Positions 45,602-53,826 of a stretch of 64,000 nt of DNA are shown piece by piece. The DNA is taken from NCBI RefSeq assembly GCF_000365425.1, contig NZ_AQOV01000002.1:496001-560000 (forward strand). The letters are read 5' to 3'. The position numbers and the translations under genes are program-made. Source of the stretch: Methylomonas sp. MK1. Lineage in GTDB: Bacteria; Pseudomonadota; Gammaproteobacteria; Methylococcales; Methylomonadaceae. The first letter of the stretch is position 1. Each line of letters opens with the position of its first letter. The notes beneath the pieces are model-generated. The model saw only the letters and a program-made list of their open reading frames with translations, did not search any database and was not told the DNA's origin.

Positions 45602-47044
45602 ATGAAATCGACCAAAGACATTGCGGAACTGCTGGACGAACCGGCTTGCGAGCATAACAAGAAGGAAAAGTCCGGCTGCGCCAAACCCAAACCCGGCTCG
45701 GCGGCTGGCGGATGTGCTTTCGATGGTGCACAGATTGCACTATTACCGATCGCTGACGTCGCGCACATTGTTCACGGCCCTATCGCCTGTGCCGGAAGTT
45801 CTTGGGACAACCGCGGCACCCGTTCTTCCGGCTCAGAATTATACCGTATCGGTATGACCACCGATCTGACTGAGCAAGACGTGGTAATGGGGCGTAGCGA
45901 AAAACGCCTGTTCCACGCCATCAAACAAGCCATCGAGACCTATAACCCGCCGGCCGTGTTTATCTATAACACGTGCGTGCCGGCTTTGGTGGGCGACGAT
46001 ATTAATGCTACCTGCAAATCCGCCGCCGAACGCTGGGGCGTGCCGGTTGTGCCTATCGATTGCGCCGGCTTCTACGGCACCAAAAACCTGGGTAACCGCA
46101 TCGCCGGCGACGCGATGGTCAACCATGTAATCGGTACCCGTGACCCCGACCCATTACCGCCTGGTACCGAACGGCCAGGCATCAAGGTGCACGACGTCAA
46201 TCTGGTCGGCGAATACAACATCGCCGGCGAGTTCTGGCATGTGTTGCCGCTGCTAGATGAAATGGGTCTGCGCGTATTGTGTACCCTGTCCGGCGATGCC
46301 CGTTTCCGCGAAGTGCAAACCATGCACAAAGCCGAAGTCAACATGATGGTGTGTTCCAAAGCCATGGTCAACGTAGCCCGTAAGCTACAACAAAGCTATG
46401 GCACACCCTGGTTCGAAGGCAGTTTTTACGGCATTACCGATACTAGCCAAGCCTTGCGCGACTTCGCCAGGGTGATAAACGATCCTGATTTAATCGAGCG
46501 CACCGAAGCCATCATCGCCAGGGAAGAAAACCGCATCCGCGAAGCCTTGGCGCCCTGGAGAGAACGCCTAAAAGGCAAACGCGTGTTGCTGTTTACCGGC
46601 GGCGTGAAAAGCTGGTCGGTGATCTCGGCGCTGCAAGATTTAGGCATGGTCGTGGTGGCCACCGGCACCAAGAAATCCACCGAGGAAGACAAAGCGCGGA
46701 TTCGCGAACTGATGGGCGAAGACACCCTGATGATCGAAGACGGTAGCCCGAAAGCCTTGTTAAAAGTCGTTGCAGATTACAAAGCCGATATTCTGATCGC
46801 CGGCGGCCGGAATATGTACACAGCGTTGAAAGCGCGCATCCCGTTCCTGGACATCAACCAAGAGCGCGAGTTCGGCTACGAAGGCTATCAAGGCATGCTG
46901 GAGCTGGTCAGACAATTGGCCTTGACCTTGGAAAGCCCGGTTTGGGAAGCCGTGCGGGCCACACCGCCTTGGCGCACTGGCGGCCTGAAAAAGTCGGCTG
47001 CCGCAGAGATTCAAGCAGAGCCTTTATCGGCTCAGGCAGCATAA
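45602..47044 (+). CDS. nifE: Nitrogenase iron-molybdenum cofactor scaffold NifE
   Basis: 480 residues. Cysteines C38 (GGCAFDG), C63 ([12 protein letters not shown]), C125 ([12 protein letters not shown]) and C251 (MMVCSKAM) each stand one residue after the cluster ligands C37, C62, C124 and C250 of Azotobacter vinelandii NifE, so the scaffold is intact. NifE with NifN forms an alpha2beta2 complex on which the FeMo-cofactor precursor is matured. The gene is directly behind the NifA/sigma-54 promoter and one base ahead of nifN. The N-terminal ~35 residues are lysine- and cysteine-rich. Confidence 0.97.
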   Translation: MKSTKDIAELLDEPACEHNKKEKSGCAKPKPGSAAGGCAFDGAQIALLPIADVAHIVHGPIACAGSSWDNRGTRSSGSELYRIGMTTDLTEQDVVMGRSEKRLFHAIKQAIETYNPPAVFIYNTCVPALVGDDINATCKSAAERWGVPVVPIDCAGFYGTKNLGNRIAGDAMVNHVIGTRDPDPLPPGTERPGIKVHDVNLVGEYNIAGEFWHVLPLLDEMGLRVLCTLSGDARFREVQTMHKAEVNMMVCSKAMVNVARKLQQSYGTPWFEGSFYGITDTSQALRDFARVINDPDLIERTEAIIAREENRIREALAPWRERLKGKRVLLFTGGVKSWSVISALQDLGMVVVATGTKKSTEEDKARIRELMGEDTLMIEDGSPKALLKVVADYKADILIAGGRNMYTALKARIPFLDINQEREFGYEGYQGMLELVRQLALTLESPVWEAVRATPPWRTGGLKKSAAAEIQAEPLSAQAA

Positions 47045-47045
47045 C

Positions 47046-48443
47046 ATGGCCGAAATCGTCAAACGCAACAAGGCCCTGTCGGTCAATCCCCTAAAGGCTA
47101 GTCAGCCTACCGGTGGTTCCTTGGCTTGCTTGGGCTTTGATCGGGCGATCCCGATGCTGCACGGTTCACAAGGTTGCACCGCGTTTGCCAAGGTGTTTTT
47201 TGTCAGGCACTTTCGCGAACCTATTCCGTTGCAAACCACCGCGATGGATCAAGCTAGTTCGGTGTTGGGTGCGGACGAGAACGTCATCGAAGGCATCAAA
47301 GCCATCGCCGAAAAATCCAACCCAGCCTTGATCGCGGTTTTGACTACCGGTTTGGCAGAAACTCAAGGCTGCGACGTACATCGCAACGTCCGCGAATTTC
47401 GTGAGCGTTATCCGGAATATGCCCATGTAGCTGTGGTGGCAGTCAATACCCCGGATTTTACCGGCTGCGTGGAAACCGGTTATGCAGCGACGATTTACGA
47501 AATCGTCAAGGCCTTGGTGCCGGACGCGGAAAGTGCCGGGACCAAGCCGGGCAATCGCCAGCGCCAGATCAATTGTCTGGTCAGTCCTATGTTGACGCCG
47601 GGCGACCTGGAGGCTTTGCGCGATTTGATCGAACAGTTCAATTTACGCCCCGTGCTGGTGCCGGACTTGTCCGACTCGCTGGATGGCAGCCTGACCGACG
47701 ACGATTTTTCGCCGGTCACCATCGGCGGCACGCCAGTGTCGGAGTTGGCGACTTTGGGTGAAGCTAAAGCCAGCTTGATAATCGGCGCGTCCTTACGCAA
47801 GTCCGGTGAGCTGTTGCAGGAAAAAACCGGCGTCCCCAGTTTCTATTTTGATCATCTTTATGGCCTGCAGGCTAACGACGCCTTGATCACTACGCTAGCT
47901 GACATCAGCGAAATGCCGGTGCCGCAAAAGATTGAACGGCAACGTGCGCAATTGCAGGATGCGATGCTGGATACCCATTTCATGCTCGGTCAACTGCGGG
48001 TGGCTATCGCTGCTGATCCAGATCAGCTCAATGCCTTGATTCATTTGGTGCAAGGCATGGGCGCGGAGGTGGTTACCGCAATCTGCGCCGGCAATACCCC
48101 GGTGCTGGCGACCGCACCAGTGGACAGCATCAAGATCGGCGACCTGGAAGACTTGGAAGTGATGGCGAAAGAGCGCAAAGCGCAATTGCTGATCGGCAAC
48201 TCGCATGCAGTCGCCAGCGCTGAACGGCTAGGTATCCCCATTCTGCGCATCGGCTTTCCACTCTACGACATCATTGGCGGCTATCAAAAAACTTGGATTG
48301 GCTACCGGGGCACTCGGCAAACCTTGTTCGATTTAGCCAATCTGGTGATTAATTTTGCTCACGAAGAGATCGAGCCGTACTACTCGCCCTATGCGCAAAA
48401 ACCCGAATCCGAACGTCAAGCCTGCTCGCCGTCATGTCATTAG
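47046..48443 (+). CDS. nifN: Nitrogenase iron-molybdenum cofactor scaffold NifN
   Basis: 465 residues. C44, in SQGCTAFAKVFF, matches C44 of Azotobacter vinelandii NifN, the ligand that completes the inter-subunit [4Fe-4S] cluster with NifE. GGSLACLGFDRAIPMLHG is the family start, and the C-terminal FPLYDIIGGYQKTWIGYRGT is also typical. It partners NifE in cofactor assembly and resembles the NifK subunit. It begins one base after nifE, so they are made in equal amounts. The end overlaps a possible early ATG for nifX, which I do not use. Confidence 0.97.
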   Translation: MAEIVKRNKALSVNPLKASQPTGGSLACLGFDRAIPMLHGSQGCTAFAKVFFVRHFREPIPLQTTAMDQASSVLGADENVIEGIKAIAEKSNPALIAVLTTGLAETQGCDVHRNVREFRERYPEYAHVAVVAVNTPDFTGCVETGYAATIYEIVKALVPDAESAGTKPGNRQRQINCLVSPMLTPGDLEALRDLIEQFNLRPVLVPDLSDSLDGSLTDDDFSPVTIGGTPVSELATLGEAKASLIIGASLRKSGELLQEKTGVPSFYFDHLYGLQANDALITTLADISEMPVPQKIERQRAQLQDAMLDTHFMLGQLRVAIAADPDQLNALIHLVQGMGAEVVTAICAGNTPVLATAPVDSIKIGDLEDLEVMAKERKAQLLIGNSHAVASAERLGIPILRIGFPLYDIIGGYQKTWIGYRGTRQTLFDLANLVINFAHEEIEPYYSPYAQKPESERQACSPSCH

Positions 48444-48487
48444 CCCGCCGCATTCACGTTTTGCATACAAACGAACAGAGGATTTCC

Positions 48488-48919
48488 ATGGAAACCGCTA
48501 TTAAAGTCGCTTTTGCCACTACCGACATGGCGCACGTGGACCAGCATTTTGGTTCAGCCAAATCGTTTGCTGTCTACGCGGTCGATCCGGAACAGTCAGA
48601 ATTCATGGAAGCCGCGCAATTTGGCGAACTCGCGCAGGATGGTAACGAAGACAAGTTGTCTGTAAAGATTCAGTTGCTGGAAGGCTGTGCGGCCGTTTAT
48701 TGCCTGGCTATTGGTGCCTCGGCAGTGAAACAAATCGTCGCGCAAGGCATTCAGCCGATCAAAGTTCACGAAGGCAGCACTATCAAGGATCTGATAGCGG
48801 ATTTACAGGCCGAAATGAAAGCCGGCCCATCCAGTTGGCTGGCCAAAGCCATCAACCAACACAAGGGACCGAGTCCTGAGCGCTTTAATGCGATGGAAGA
48901 GGAAGGCTGGGATGAATAG
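48488..48919 (+). CDS. nifX: Nitrogenase cofactor carrier NifX
   Basis: 143 residues from the ATG at 48488, which has AGAGGA about 6 bases before it; an ATG at 48434 lies inside nifN and would add 18 residues without homology. The start IKVAFATTDMAHVDQHFGSA and GCAAVYCLAIGASAVKQIV are the NifX/NifY/NafY fold. NifX holds the FeMo-cofactor precursor and passes it between NifB and NifEN. It closes the nifENX group and is followed by the first copy of the multi-hairpin repeat. Confidence 0.94.
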   Translation: METAIKVAFATTDMAHVDQHFGSAKSFAVYAVDPEQSEFMEAAQFGELAQDGNEDKLSVKIQLLEGCAAVYCLAIGASAVKQIVAQGIQPIKVHEGSTIKDLIADLQAEMKAGPSSWLAKAINQHKGPSPERFNAMEEEGWDE

Positions 48920-48983
48920 ATTGGGTTGGGGGTAGCTCGTAAATAGTTAAAAGCCTTGGCGCGTCGGAATGGTTTTGCCCCGC

Positions 48984-49275
48984 ATGCCGCGCCGAGCACC
49001 GGAGCTTTTGAACGGACAAATCGGCAGGATAGCCGATTTGCATGCGAAGCACCCGAAGGGCGAGGTACAGGGATGTACCGAGTGAGCAGCCCGGTAGGGG
49101 CGCCGCAGGGGCAGGAAGCCCCTTTCGGCAACCCCGTTCAAAAGCTAGGAGCGCAGGGAATAAGCGGCATCCGGGTGTCTTTTCTTTTGGATACTTTTCT
49201 TTGGACAAGCAAAGAAAAGTATCTCGCCTGTCGGTGCGAGAACCGACATTAAAACTGTCGTCGCGTTAGCGACAC
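48984..49275 (+). repeat. Multi-hairpin intergenic repeat, copy A
   Basis: About 292 bases closely matching copy B (50850-51156) in most segments. In order: a hairpin CAAATCGGC / GCCGATTTG (49017-49025, 49032-49040); GGTACA / TGTACC (49064-49069, 49074-49079); a long closing stem AGCTTTTGAACGG (49003-49015) with CCGTTCAAAAGCT (49134-49146); ATACTTTTCTTTG / CAAAGAAAAGTAT (49191-49203, 49210-49222); GTCGGT / ACCGAC; and GTCGC / GCGAC. It fills the gap between nifX and the DUF269 gene. Open frames in it are short and in different frames between copies, so I take it as non-coding. Confidence 0.85.
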
Positions 49276-49338
49276 TCAATGAATACTTTTCAGTTAGGCC
49301 ACAAACCTAACCAAACAAAAAACCAAAGGAGAACCACC

Positions 49339-49812
49339 ATGGCCCAACCCGCATTAGTCGTCGAAGCAGGCGACCCGTTCATGAACTCGGAAATCGTCGT
49401 CGAGATGGTTAAACAATTACGTGCACTCGATACCTACGATACATATGAAGGCTGGTCGGAAGAAAAGATTATCGATCCGCTAGTGATGACCAAAGAACGC
49501 AAGCGTGAGATTCCGATCATCGGCGATCCAGACGAAATTACCTTGGCGCGCGTCAAAGCCTATTACAACTCCATCGCGTCGTTGATCGAGAAGAAAGGCG
49601 GCTTGATGGCGGTGCCGGTAATCAACATCACCCACGAAGGTTTTGGCCGGGCTTTGGTGCTGGTCGGTAAATTGATCGTGGTGGATAAAGTATTGCGTGA
49701 TGTGCATCGTTTCGGTTTTCCTAGTCTGGAAGATTTGGCGGCAAAAACCGATGCAACGATCGAAAAAGCGCTGGGTTTGATCGCAACGTATAGAGAAGTA
49801 GCCGAAGCTTGA
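49339..49812 (+). CDS. NifX-associated protein (DUF269)
   Basis: 157 residues from the ATG at 49339, preceded by AAAGGAG at a good distance; upstream in-frame starts at 49279 are part of the leader. The stretch FMNSEIVVEMVKQLRALDTYDTYEG and RDVHRFGFPSLEDLAAKTD are diagnostic of DUF269, found only with nif genes and sometimes called the NifX-associated protein. Its function is not known in detail; genetic and genomic context points to FeMo-cofactor assembly. It is separated from nifX by repeat copy A, but is followed closely by the CCE_0567-like gene and fdxB. Confidence 0.93.
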   Translation: MAQPALVVEAGDPFMNSEIVVEMVKQLRALDTYDTYEGWSEEKIIDPLVMTKERKREIPIIGDPDEITLARVKAYYNSIASLIEKKGGLMAVPVINITHEGFGRALVLVGKLIVVDKVLRDVHRFGFPSLEDLAAKTDATIEKALGLIATYREVAEA

Positions 49813-49820
49813 GGTGATTT

Positions 49821-50036
49821 ATGAGCGACGAAGAACTGAAAGTATTGGAAAAAGACGTCAAGAAAGCCAAACGTATTGCTAGCGAGGCGGCATCCGTGTT
49901 GCATGATTTGATCGAAGACAGGCTGCCGGATGCCTATGGCGAATTGATGGGCATCGCGCAGGCGACTTATGACGCCTGCAAAGCCTGGGACGATGCCAAC
50001 AAGAAGTTTTTGGCTGCCAGCAAAGAAACGGCCTAG
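49821..50036 (+). CDS. CCE_0567-like small helical protein (DUF683)
   Basis: 71 residues, nearly all helix and rich in charged residues (LEKDVKKAKRIASEAASVLH, LPDAYGELMGIAQATYDAC). This is the short DUF683/CCE_0567 family, whose cyanobacterial member forms a helical hairpin and binds metal. The family is found between the DUF269 gene and the nif ferredoxin gene, as here. Role in nitrogen fixation unknown. It starts 8 bases after DUF269 and ends 9 bases before fdxB. Confidence 0.9.
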   Translation: MSDEELKVLEKDVKKAKRIASEAASVLHDLIEDRLPDAYGELMGIAQATYDACKAWDDANKKFLAASKETA

Positions 50037-50045
50037 GAGACGATC

Positions 50046-50363
50046 ATGAGCGAATTTGTAACCGGCGTTACCTACGGTGGCACAGTCTGGACACCATCGT
50101 ACGTTACCGATATCAATCAGCGTACCTGTATTGGCTGCGGTCGGTGCTTTAAGGTCTGTCCGCGTGATGTGTTCGATTTAATCGAAAAAGACGAAGCGTT
50201 GTCGGCCGAAGATTTCGGTGACGACTACGGCGACTTTGAGGACGATGACGATAACACCATGGTAATGAGCTTGAAGAACGCGGCTGATTGTATTGGTTGT
50301 GAGGCGTGCTCCAAGGTTTGTCCTAAGGATTGTTTTACGCATGAGCATAAGGCGGCGGCTTAG
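50046..50363 (+). CDS. fdxB: Nif-specific ferredoxin III
   Basis: 105 residues with two [4Fe-4S] motifs: CIGCGRCFKVCP near residue 28 and CIGCEACSKVCPKDC near 84. Between them lies an unusually acidic insert (DDYGDFEDDDDN). This is the FdxB family linked to nifENX. It probably gives electrons to cofactor assembly rather than to dinitrogenase reductase. AGGAGACG before the ATG is a good ribosome binding site. After it the row is broken by repeat copies C and B. Confidence 0.94.
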   Translation: MSEFVTGVTYGGTVWTPSYVTDINQRTCIGCGRCFKVCPRDVFDLIEKDEALSAEDFGDDYGDFEDDDDNTMVMSLKNAADCIGCEACSKVCPKDCFTHEHKAAA

Positions 50364-50402
50364 TTTGTGTCGCTAGCGCGATCGCTTATTTAGTTGCGTA
50401 GG

Positions 50403-50426
50403 GTGGGCACGGTTTTCTGTGCCCAC
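50403..50426 (+). repeat. Perfect short inverted repeat beside copy C
   Basis: GTGGGCAC (50403-50410) and GTGCCCAC (50419-50426) form eight perfect pairs over an 8-base loop. It is 40 bases after the fdxB stop and could help end that transcript, but no T run follows. Confidence 0.6.
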
Positions 50427-50441
50427 GCGGTGAGGGGTAAT

Positions 50442-50687
50442 GTGTCGCTGTTGCGACGGCTTTTTAGAAGTCGGGTCTCGGCCCGACGGCCGAGATACTT
50501 TCTTTTGCTTGGCCAAAAGAAAGTATCCAAAGAAAAGGCCACCCCGATACTGCTCAGATCCTGCGCGCCGCAGCGTTTATCGAGGGTCGGCAGAAGGGGC
50601 TTCCCAGCCCCTCCGCCGACGTGCGGCATCCCTGCCGCACCCCTTCGGGCTAATCTCGATAAACGCTACGGTGCTCGGCGCGGCATA
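50442..50687 (-). repeat. Multi-hairpin intergenic repeat, copy C (inverted, different core)
   Basis: On the minus strand this copy shares both ends with A and B: the GCGCCGAGCAC end at 50671-50687, and the triple-hairpin end with CAAAAGAAAGTAT / ATACTTTCTTTTG (50514-50526, 50495-50507), GTCGGG / CCCGAC and GTCGC / GCGAC. The middle is different. It is closed by AGCGTTTATCGAG (50572-50584) with CTCGATAAACGCT (50655-50667), 13 perfect pairs of other sequence, and holds AGGGGCT / AGCCCCT and GTGCGGCA / TGCCGCAC hairpins. Structure is kept while core sequence is not. Confidence 0.78.
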
Positions 50688-50849
50688 GGGGATGAGGCTT
50701 GTCCCGTAATTACTAGGTTGCCCTAATAAATTCCAGATCGGGCTGCCGCAAGTTGAGGTAGCTTCACAATGTTTTGTAAAAGCCCTTTTTAGTTTTCTGG
50801 TGCTGGATGTAAATGTACGTGCATTGAGAGTAGAACGCTTGTCTCCCGT
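50688..50849. other. Spacer between inverted repeat copies C and B
   Basis: About 160 bases with no gene, promoter or hairpin that I can support. With copies C and B it makes the ~820-base non-coding break between fdxB and the [2Fe-2S] ferredoxin gene. Confidence 0.5.
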
Positions 50850-51156
50850 ATGCTGCGCCGAGCACCGGAGCTTTTGAACGGACAAATCGGCAGGATAGCC
50901 GATTTGCATGCGCAGCACCCGAAGGGCGAGGTACATGGATGTACCGAGTGAGCAGCCCGTAGGGGCGCCGCAAGGATGCGGCGCGTTGCCGTAGGGGCAG
51001 GAAGCCCTGCGACCCCGCTCAAAAGCGAGGAGCGCAGGGGGTAAGCGGCATCCGGGCCGCCTTTTCTTTGGATACTTTCTTTTGGCGGAGCAAAAGAAAG
51101 TATCTCGGCTGTCGGTCCGAGAACCGACATGCAAATATCCGTCGCGATAGCGACAC
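50850..51156 (+). repeat. Multi-hairpin intergenic repeat, copy B
   Basis: About 307 bases, same orientation as copy A. It has the CAAATCGGC / GCCGATTTG hairpin (50883-50891, 50898-50906), GGTACA / TGTACC, an extra GCGCCGCA / TGCGGCGC hairpin absent from A, a closing stem with 11 of 13 pairs (50869-50881, 51015-51027), ATACTTTCTTTTG / CAAAAGAAAGTAT (51072-51084, 51091-51103), GTCGGT / ACCGAC and GTCGC / GCGAC. It ends 31 bases before the [2Fe-2S] ferredoxin gene. Confidence 0.85.
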
Positions 51157-51186
51157 CAATTTTTCATTTTAAAAAGGAAAGCTATC

Positions 51187-51510
51187 ATGCCTCGTCCCGA
51201 TAAACACGTATTCGTCTGTACTCAAGCTCGTCCGCAAGGCCATCCGCGCGGCTCCTGTACCGCCAGCGGCTGTGCCGAGGTGATGAACGAGTTCATGAAC
51301 CAAATTCAAGCGCGGAATCTGTTCGAGAAAATTGGTCTAACCAACACCGGTTGCATGGGGCCTTGCATGCTCGGACCCAGCGTGCTGGTCTATCCCGAAG
51401 GCGTCATGTACGGCAAAGTTACCAAAGATGACGTCAAAACCATCATCGATCAGCATTTGTTGGGTGGGGAGCCGGTCGCCGCCTTGGTCGCGCCAGCCGA
51501 GGTTTGGTAA
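51187..51510 (+). CDS. Thioredoxin-like [2Fe-2S] ferredoxin
   Basis: 107 residues. Cysteines in VFVCTQARPQGHPRGSC and then TGCMGPCMLGPSVLVYP are the four-ligand pattern of the thioredoxin-like [2Fe-2S] ferredoxins (as in Shethna-type FeSI-like proteins of Azotobacter and Aquifex Fd4). An AAAGGAAAG ribosome binding site precedes the ATG. Such genes occur in nif clusters of Azotobacter and methanotrophs. The protein probably carries electrons to or from nitrogenase or its accessory enzymes. It leads a row of seven tightly packed genes that ends with a GlcF-like protein. Confidence 0.9.
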   Translation: MPRPDKHVFVCTQARPQGHPRGSCTASGCAEVMNEFMNQIQARNLFEKIGLTNTGCMGPCMLGPSVLVYPEGVMYGKVTKDDVKTIIDQHLLGGEPVAALVAPAEVW

Positions 51511-51513
51511 ACC

Positions 51514-52020
51514 ATGAGTCAGCTCGGCTTTTTTGAAGAACGGGTTTTATTCAGTCCGGATGTGCCGGAAGAGGTGAATAAGCTGTTGCAGATGGCGGTG
51601 GCCGCCAGTCATGCCGACAAGCCCTTGGCGGAAAAGTATTTCAGACAGGCGCAAGCCTTGGATGGTACTTGTCTGCAAACCTATTTTGCCTTGTATAAGT
51701 TTTATTTTTACCAAGGCCGGTTGCTGGAAGCCGAGTGTGAAGTGATGGCGGCGCTGAATGAAGCTGCTCGACAGGGGGGATTTCCTGCCGACTACCGGCA
51801 ATTGGGGCGCGAGTTGGAGCAGTGGGATATGTATGTCAGCGACATCGCTTTGTTCTACTTGTATAGCCTAAAAGCCCTGGCCTTTATCAAGTTGAGGCGG
51901 CAATTGGACGCGGAAGCCCAATCGATTCTGGTGCTGATGCGCGCGCTCGATCCTGAAGATCGTTCCGGGGCGTCGGTGATTATGGATTTGGCCGACGCCG
52001 TGATGGAGGATGCCGCATGA
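51514..52020 (+). CDS. Uncharacterised nif-linked helical (TPR-like) protein
   Basis: 168 residues, mostly helix. Repeated helix pairs (HADKPLAEKYFRQAQALDGT, FYFYQGRLLEAECEVMAAL, FIKLRRQLDAEAQSIL) suggest two or three tetratricopeptide-like units, so it is probably a binding platform rather than an enzyme. No metal or catalytic motif is visible. It starts 3 bases after the ferredoxin gene and overlaps the next gene by four bases, so production is coupled. I do not recognise a named family. Confidence 0.65.
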   Translation: MSQLGFFEERVLFSPDVPEEVNKLLQMAVAASHADKPLAEKYFRQAQALDGTCLQTYFALYKFYFYQGRLLEAECEVMAALNEAARQGGFPADYRQLGRELEQWDMYVSDIALFYLYSLKALAFIKLRRQLDAEAQSILVLMRALDPEDRSGASVIMDLADAVMEDAA

Positions 52021-52397
52021 GTGCCGAGCAGGTCGCAGAACATGTGGCGGCAAGACGGGTTTTTGGGGAGAAAGTCTGCCAACGCATCACTGAAAATATC
52101 GTCAAGCTGGGTTTTCCGGTACAAACCGAACTCAGTCTGCCGAAATTTGACAGTGCCGAATTCAGCTTGGTGACCGATCCGTTTACCCAAACCCAAGATC
52201 TAGTGGGTTACTGGTACAGCGCTGGTAAGCAGCGTATCGGCCAGATCAAATTTCATGGCGACGGCAGTTTTTATGCCGAATATGACGTTGTGCAGCCGCA
52301 CCCGACCAAAAAGCAGTGGTTTGTCGAAGCGATCAATGCCTGGGGGCAGCAAGACAACATTAAAACCGAAGCAAAATTGCTAGACATCCCGCAATAA
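52017..52397 (+). CDS. Uncharacterised nif-linked protein
   Basis: 126 residues. The N-terminal ~40 are helical; the rest looks like beta strands with many aromatic residues (LVGYWYSAGKQRIGQIKFHG, FYAEYDVVQPHP, WFVEAINAWGQ). No cysteines or known motif are seen. It overlaps the preceding TPR-like gene (ATGA) and is followed 9 bases later by the DUF364 gene. I do not recognise it. Its fixed place in the row argues that it is a real gene with a function linked to its neighbours. Confidence 0.6.
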   Translation: MSAEQVAEHVAARRVFGEKVCQRITENIVKLGFPVQTELSLPKFDSAEFSLVTDPFTQTQDLVGYWYSAGKQRIGQIKFHGDGSFYAEYDVVQPHPTKKQWFVEAINAWGQQDNIKTEAKLLDIPQ

Positions 52398-52406
52398 GGG
52401 GGGGCA

Positions 52407-53369
52407 ATGGCTAATCCAAAACGTTTGTACGAATTGCTGTTGGATTATTGCAGCAGCGATGCCGTGGTGGACAACCTGATGATTGGTTTAGTCTGGACTG
52501 TGTGCCAATCCCAGGGCAGGGCTACCGCCGGCTTGGCGATGAGTCCGGGTCAAAGCACGCGCACCTTGCCGTGGTCCGGTACTTTGGTTGGTAAACCGGT
52601 GACGGATTTGGCTGCTTGGATTACCGAATGGGAACCTTACAAGGCCACCGTGGCGATGGCAGCGATTAATAGCTGTATTAACGCCCGACCTTTACCGGAA
52701 TCGGTGGTGCTGGACAGTCACGATGAGCACGCTAATCTGGCGGTGTTCGAGCATTTTTTGCCGCAATTGCAGGCCAAAAACGTGGTGGTGATCGGCCGCT
52801 ATCCGGGTATCGAACGCTATCAGGACAAGATGAATTTAACCATTCTGGAGCGGCAGCCGTCGGCAGCCGATCTGCCGGATTCCGCGTGCGAGTTTTTATT
52901 GCCGCAAGCCGATTGGGTGTTCCTGACTGCCAGCAGCATTCCGAATAAAACCTTTCCGCGTTTGGTAGAGTTGTCCAGTCACGCCAAAACCGTATTGATG
53001 GGACCCACCGTACCGTGGCTGCCGCAGTTGCACGAGTTTGGCATCGATTATCTGGCTGGCGTGGAAATTGTCGATCAGGAAGCCTTGTACCACACCGCAG
53101 CCCAGGGCGGCGGTGTGCGGATTTTTAATAACGGTTTGCGCTATCGCGTCGCGGAATTGGCGCCACAAAGCAGTATCAGTTGGCTGAAACAACAAATCGC
53201 CGACTGTTTCAACGAAAGAACCCAACTCACTGAAGCGATGGAACAATGGTATCGCGACGGCAATAAGGCGCGTTTCCCGCATTACTCGTTGTTGGACCAA
53301 ATTAACAGCCGGCTGTCGCGCTTGGATAGCAGCTTTAAATCGTTGTGGGATAGTTGTGCGCCTGGATAA
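52407..53369 (+). CDS. DUF4213/DUF364-family Rossmann-like protein
   Basis: 320 residues. The N-terminal part (GLVWTVCQSQGRATAGLAMS, AMAAINSCINARPL) matches DUF4213. The C-terminal part (NVVVIGRYPGIERY, ADWVFLTASSIPNKTFPRL, VLMGPTVPWLP) matches the DUF364 Rossmann-like domain, proposed from structure to handle heavy metals or tetrapyrrole-like ligands. Family members are often beside molybdenum or nif genes. AGGGGGG precedes the ATG. A role in supplying metal for the cofactor is a reasonable but untested inference. Confidence 0.75.
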   Translation: MANPKRLYELLLDYCSSDAVVDNLMIGLVWTVCQSQGRATAGLAMSPGQSTRTLPWSGTLVGKPVTDLAAWITEWEPYKATVAMAAINSCINARPLPESVVLDSHDEHANLAVFEHFLPQLQAKNVVVIGRYPGIERYQDKMNLTILERQPSAADLPDSACEFLLPQADWVFLTASSIPNKTFPRLVELSSHAKTVLMGPTVPWLPQLHEFGIDYLAGVEIVDQEALYHTAAQGGGVRIFNNGLRYRVAELAPQSSISWLKQQIADCFNERTQLTEAMEQWYRDGNKARFPHYSLLDQINSRLSRLDSSFKSLWDSCAPG

Positions 53370-53372
53370 GCA

Positions 53373-53825
53373 ATGAATAACGCAGTACCGGAGGCGTTTC
53401 ATAGTCACCGATTGTTATTGATGTACAAAGGCGATATTAGCGCCCTGACCCTGTTCGCTCAGCAGGCCGGCGGCAGCGTGTGCTTTCCGCAGTCCTTGCC
53501 GCCGCTGTCTGTCGCCTTCGATGAGGATGCGACGGTAACTGAAGGAAAAATCACCGTGCATCCGGCAACGCTGATCAGCGCCATCAATCGTCTGCTGGGG
53601 TTCGATAACGATTTACTGTATGCCGAAGCCGGTTATAAGGAATACGTCGATACCCCGAGAGGCGTCGTCACCGTCTACATGGCTAGGTTCAAACTATTGG
53701 ACCCGCCGCATCGCTTGATGCAGACCTTAGGCTGCCAGATGCGCACACTACCGGAACTTCGAGGGCGTCCGCCCGCCGAAATGGAGTTGTTGCGTCGGGC
53801 TTACACCAAAATGATGGAGGGCTAA
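53373..53825 (+). CDS. Uncharacterised nif-linked protein
   Basis: 150 residues, mixed helix and strand. It begins with HSHRLLLMYKGDISALTLFA and has a VDTPRGVVTVYMARFKLLDPP stretch in its second half and a basic helical end. No known family, metal motif, signal peptide or membrane segment is visible. It is 3 bases after the DUF364 gene and 1 base before the GlcF-like gene, so it must be translated with them. A small accessory or assembly factor for the Fe-S protein is possible, but this is only context. Confidence 0.62.
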   Translation: MNNAVPEAFHSHRLLLMYKGDISALTLFAQQAGGSVCFPQSLPPLSVAFDEDATVTEGKITVHPATLISAINRLLGFDNDLLYAEAGYKEYVDTPRGVVTVYMARFKLLDPPHRLMQTLGCQMRTLPELRGRPPAEMELLRRAYTKMMEG

Positions 53826-53826
53826 T

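Noticed and set aside
48956..49252. Open frames of about 100 residues within repeat copy A, and a 203-residue minus-strand frame over copies C and B
   Set aside because: They lie within the hairpin repeats, have low-complexity composition, no ribosome binding site, and the frames do not agree between copies.
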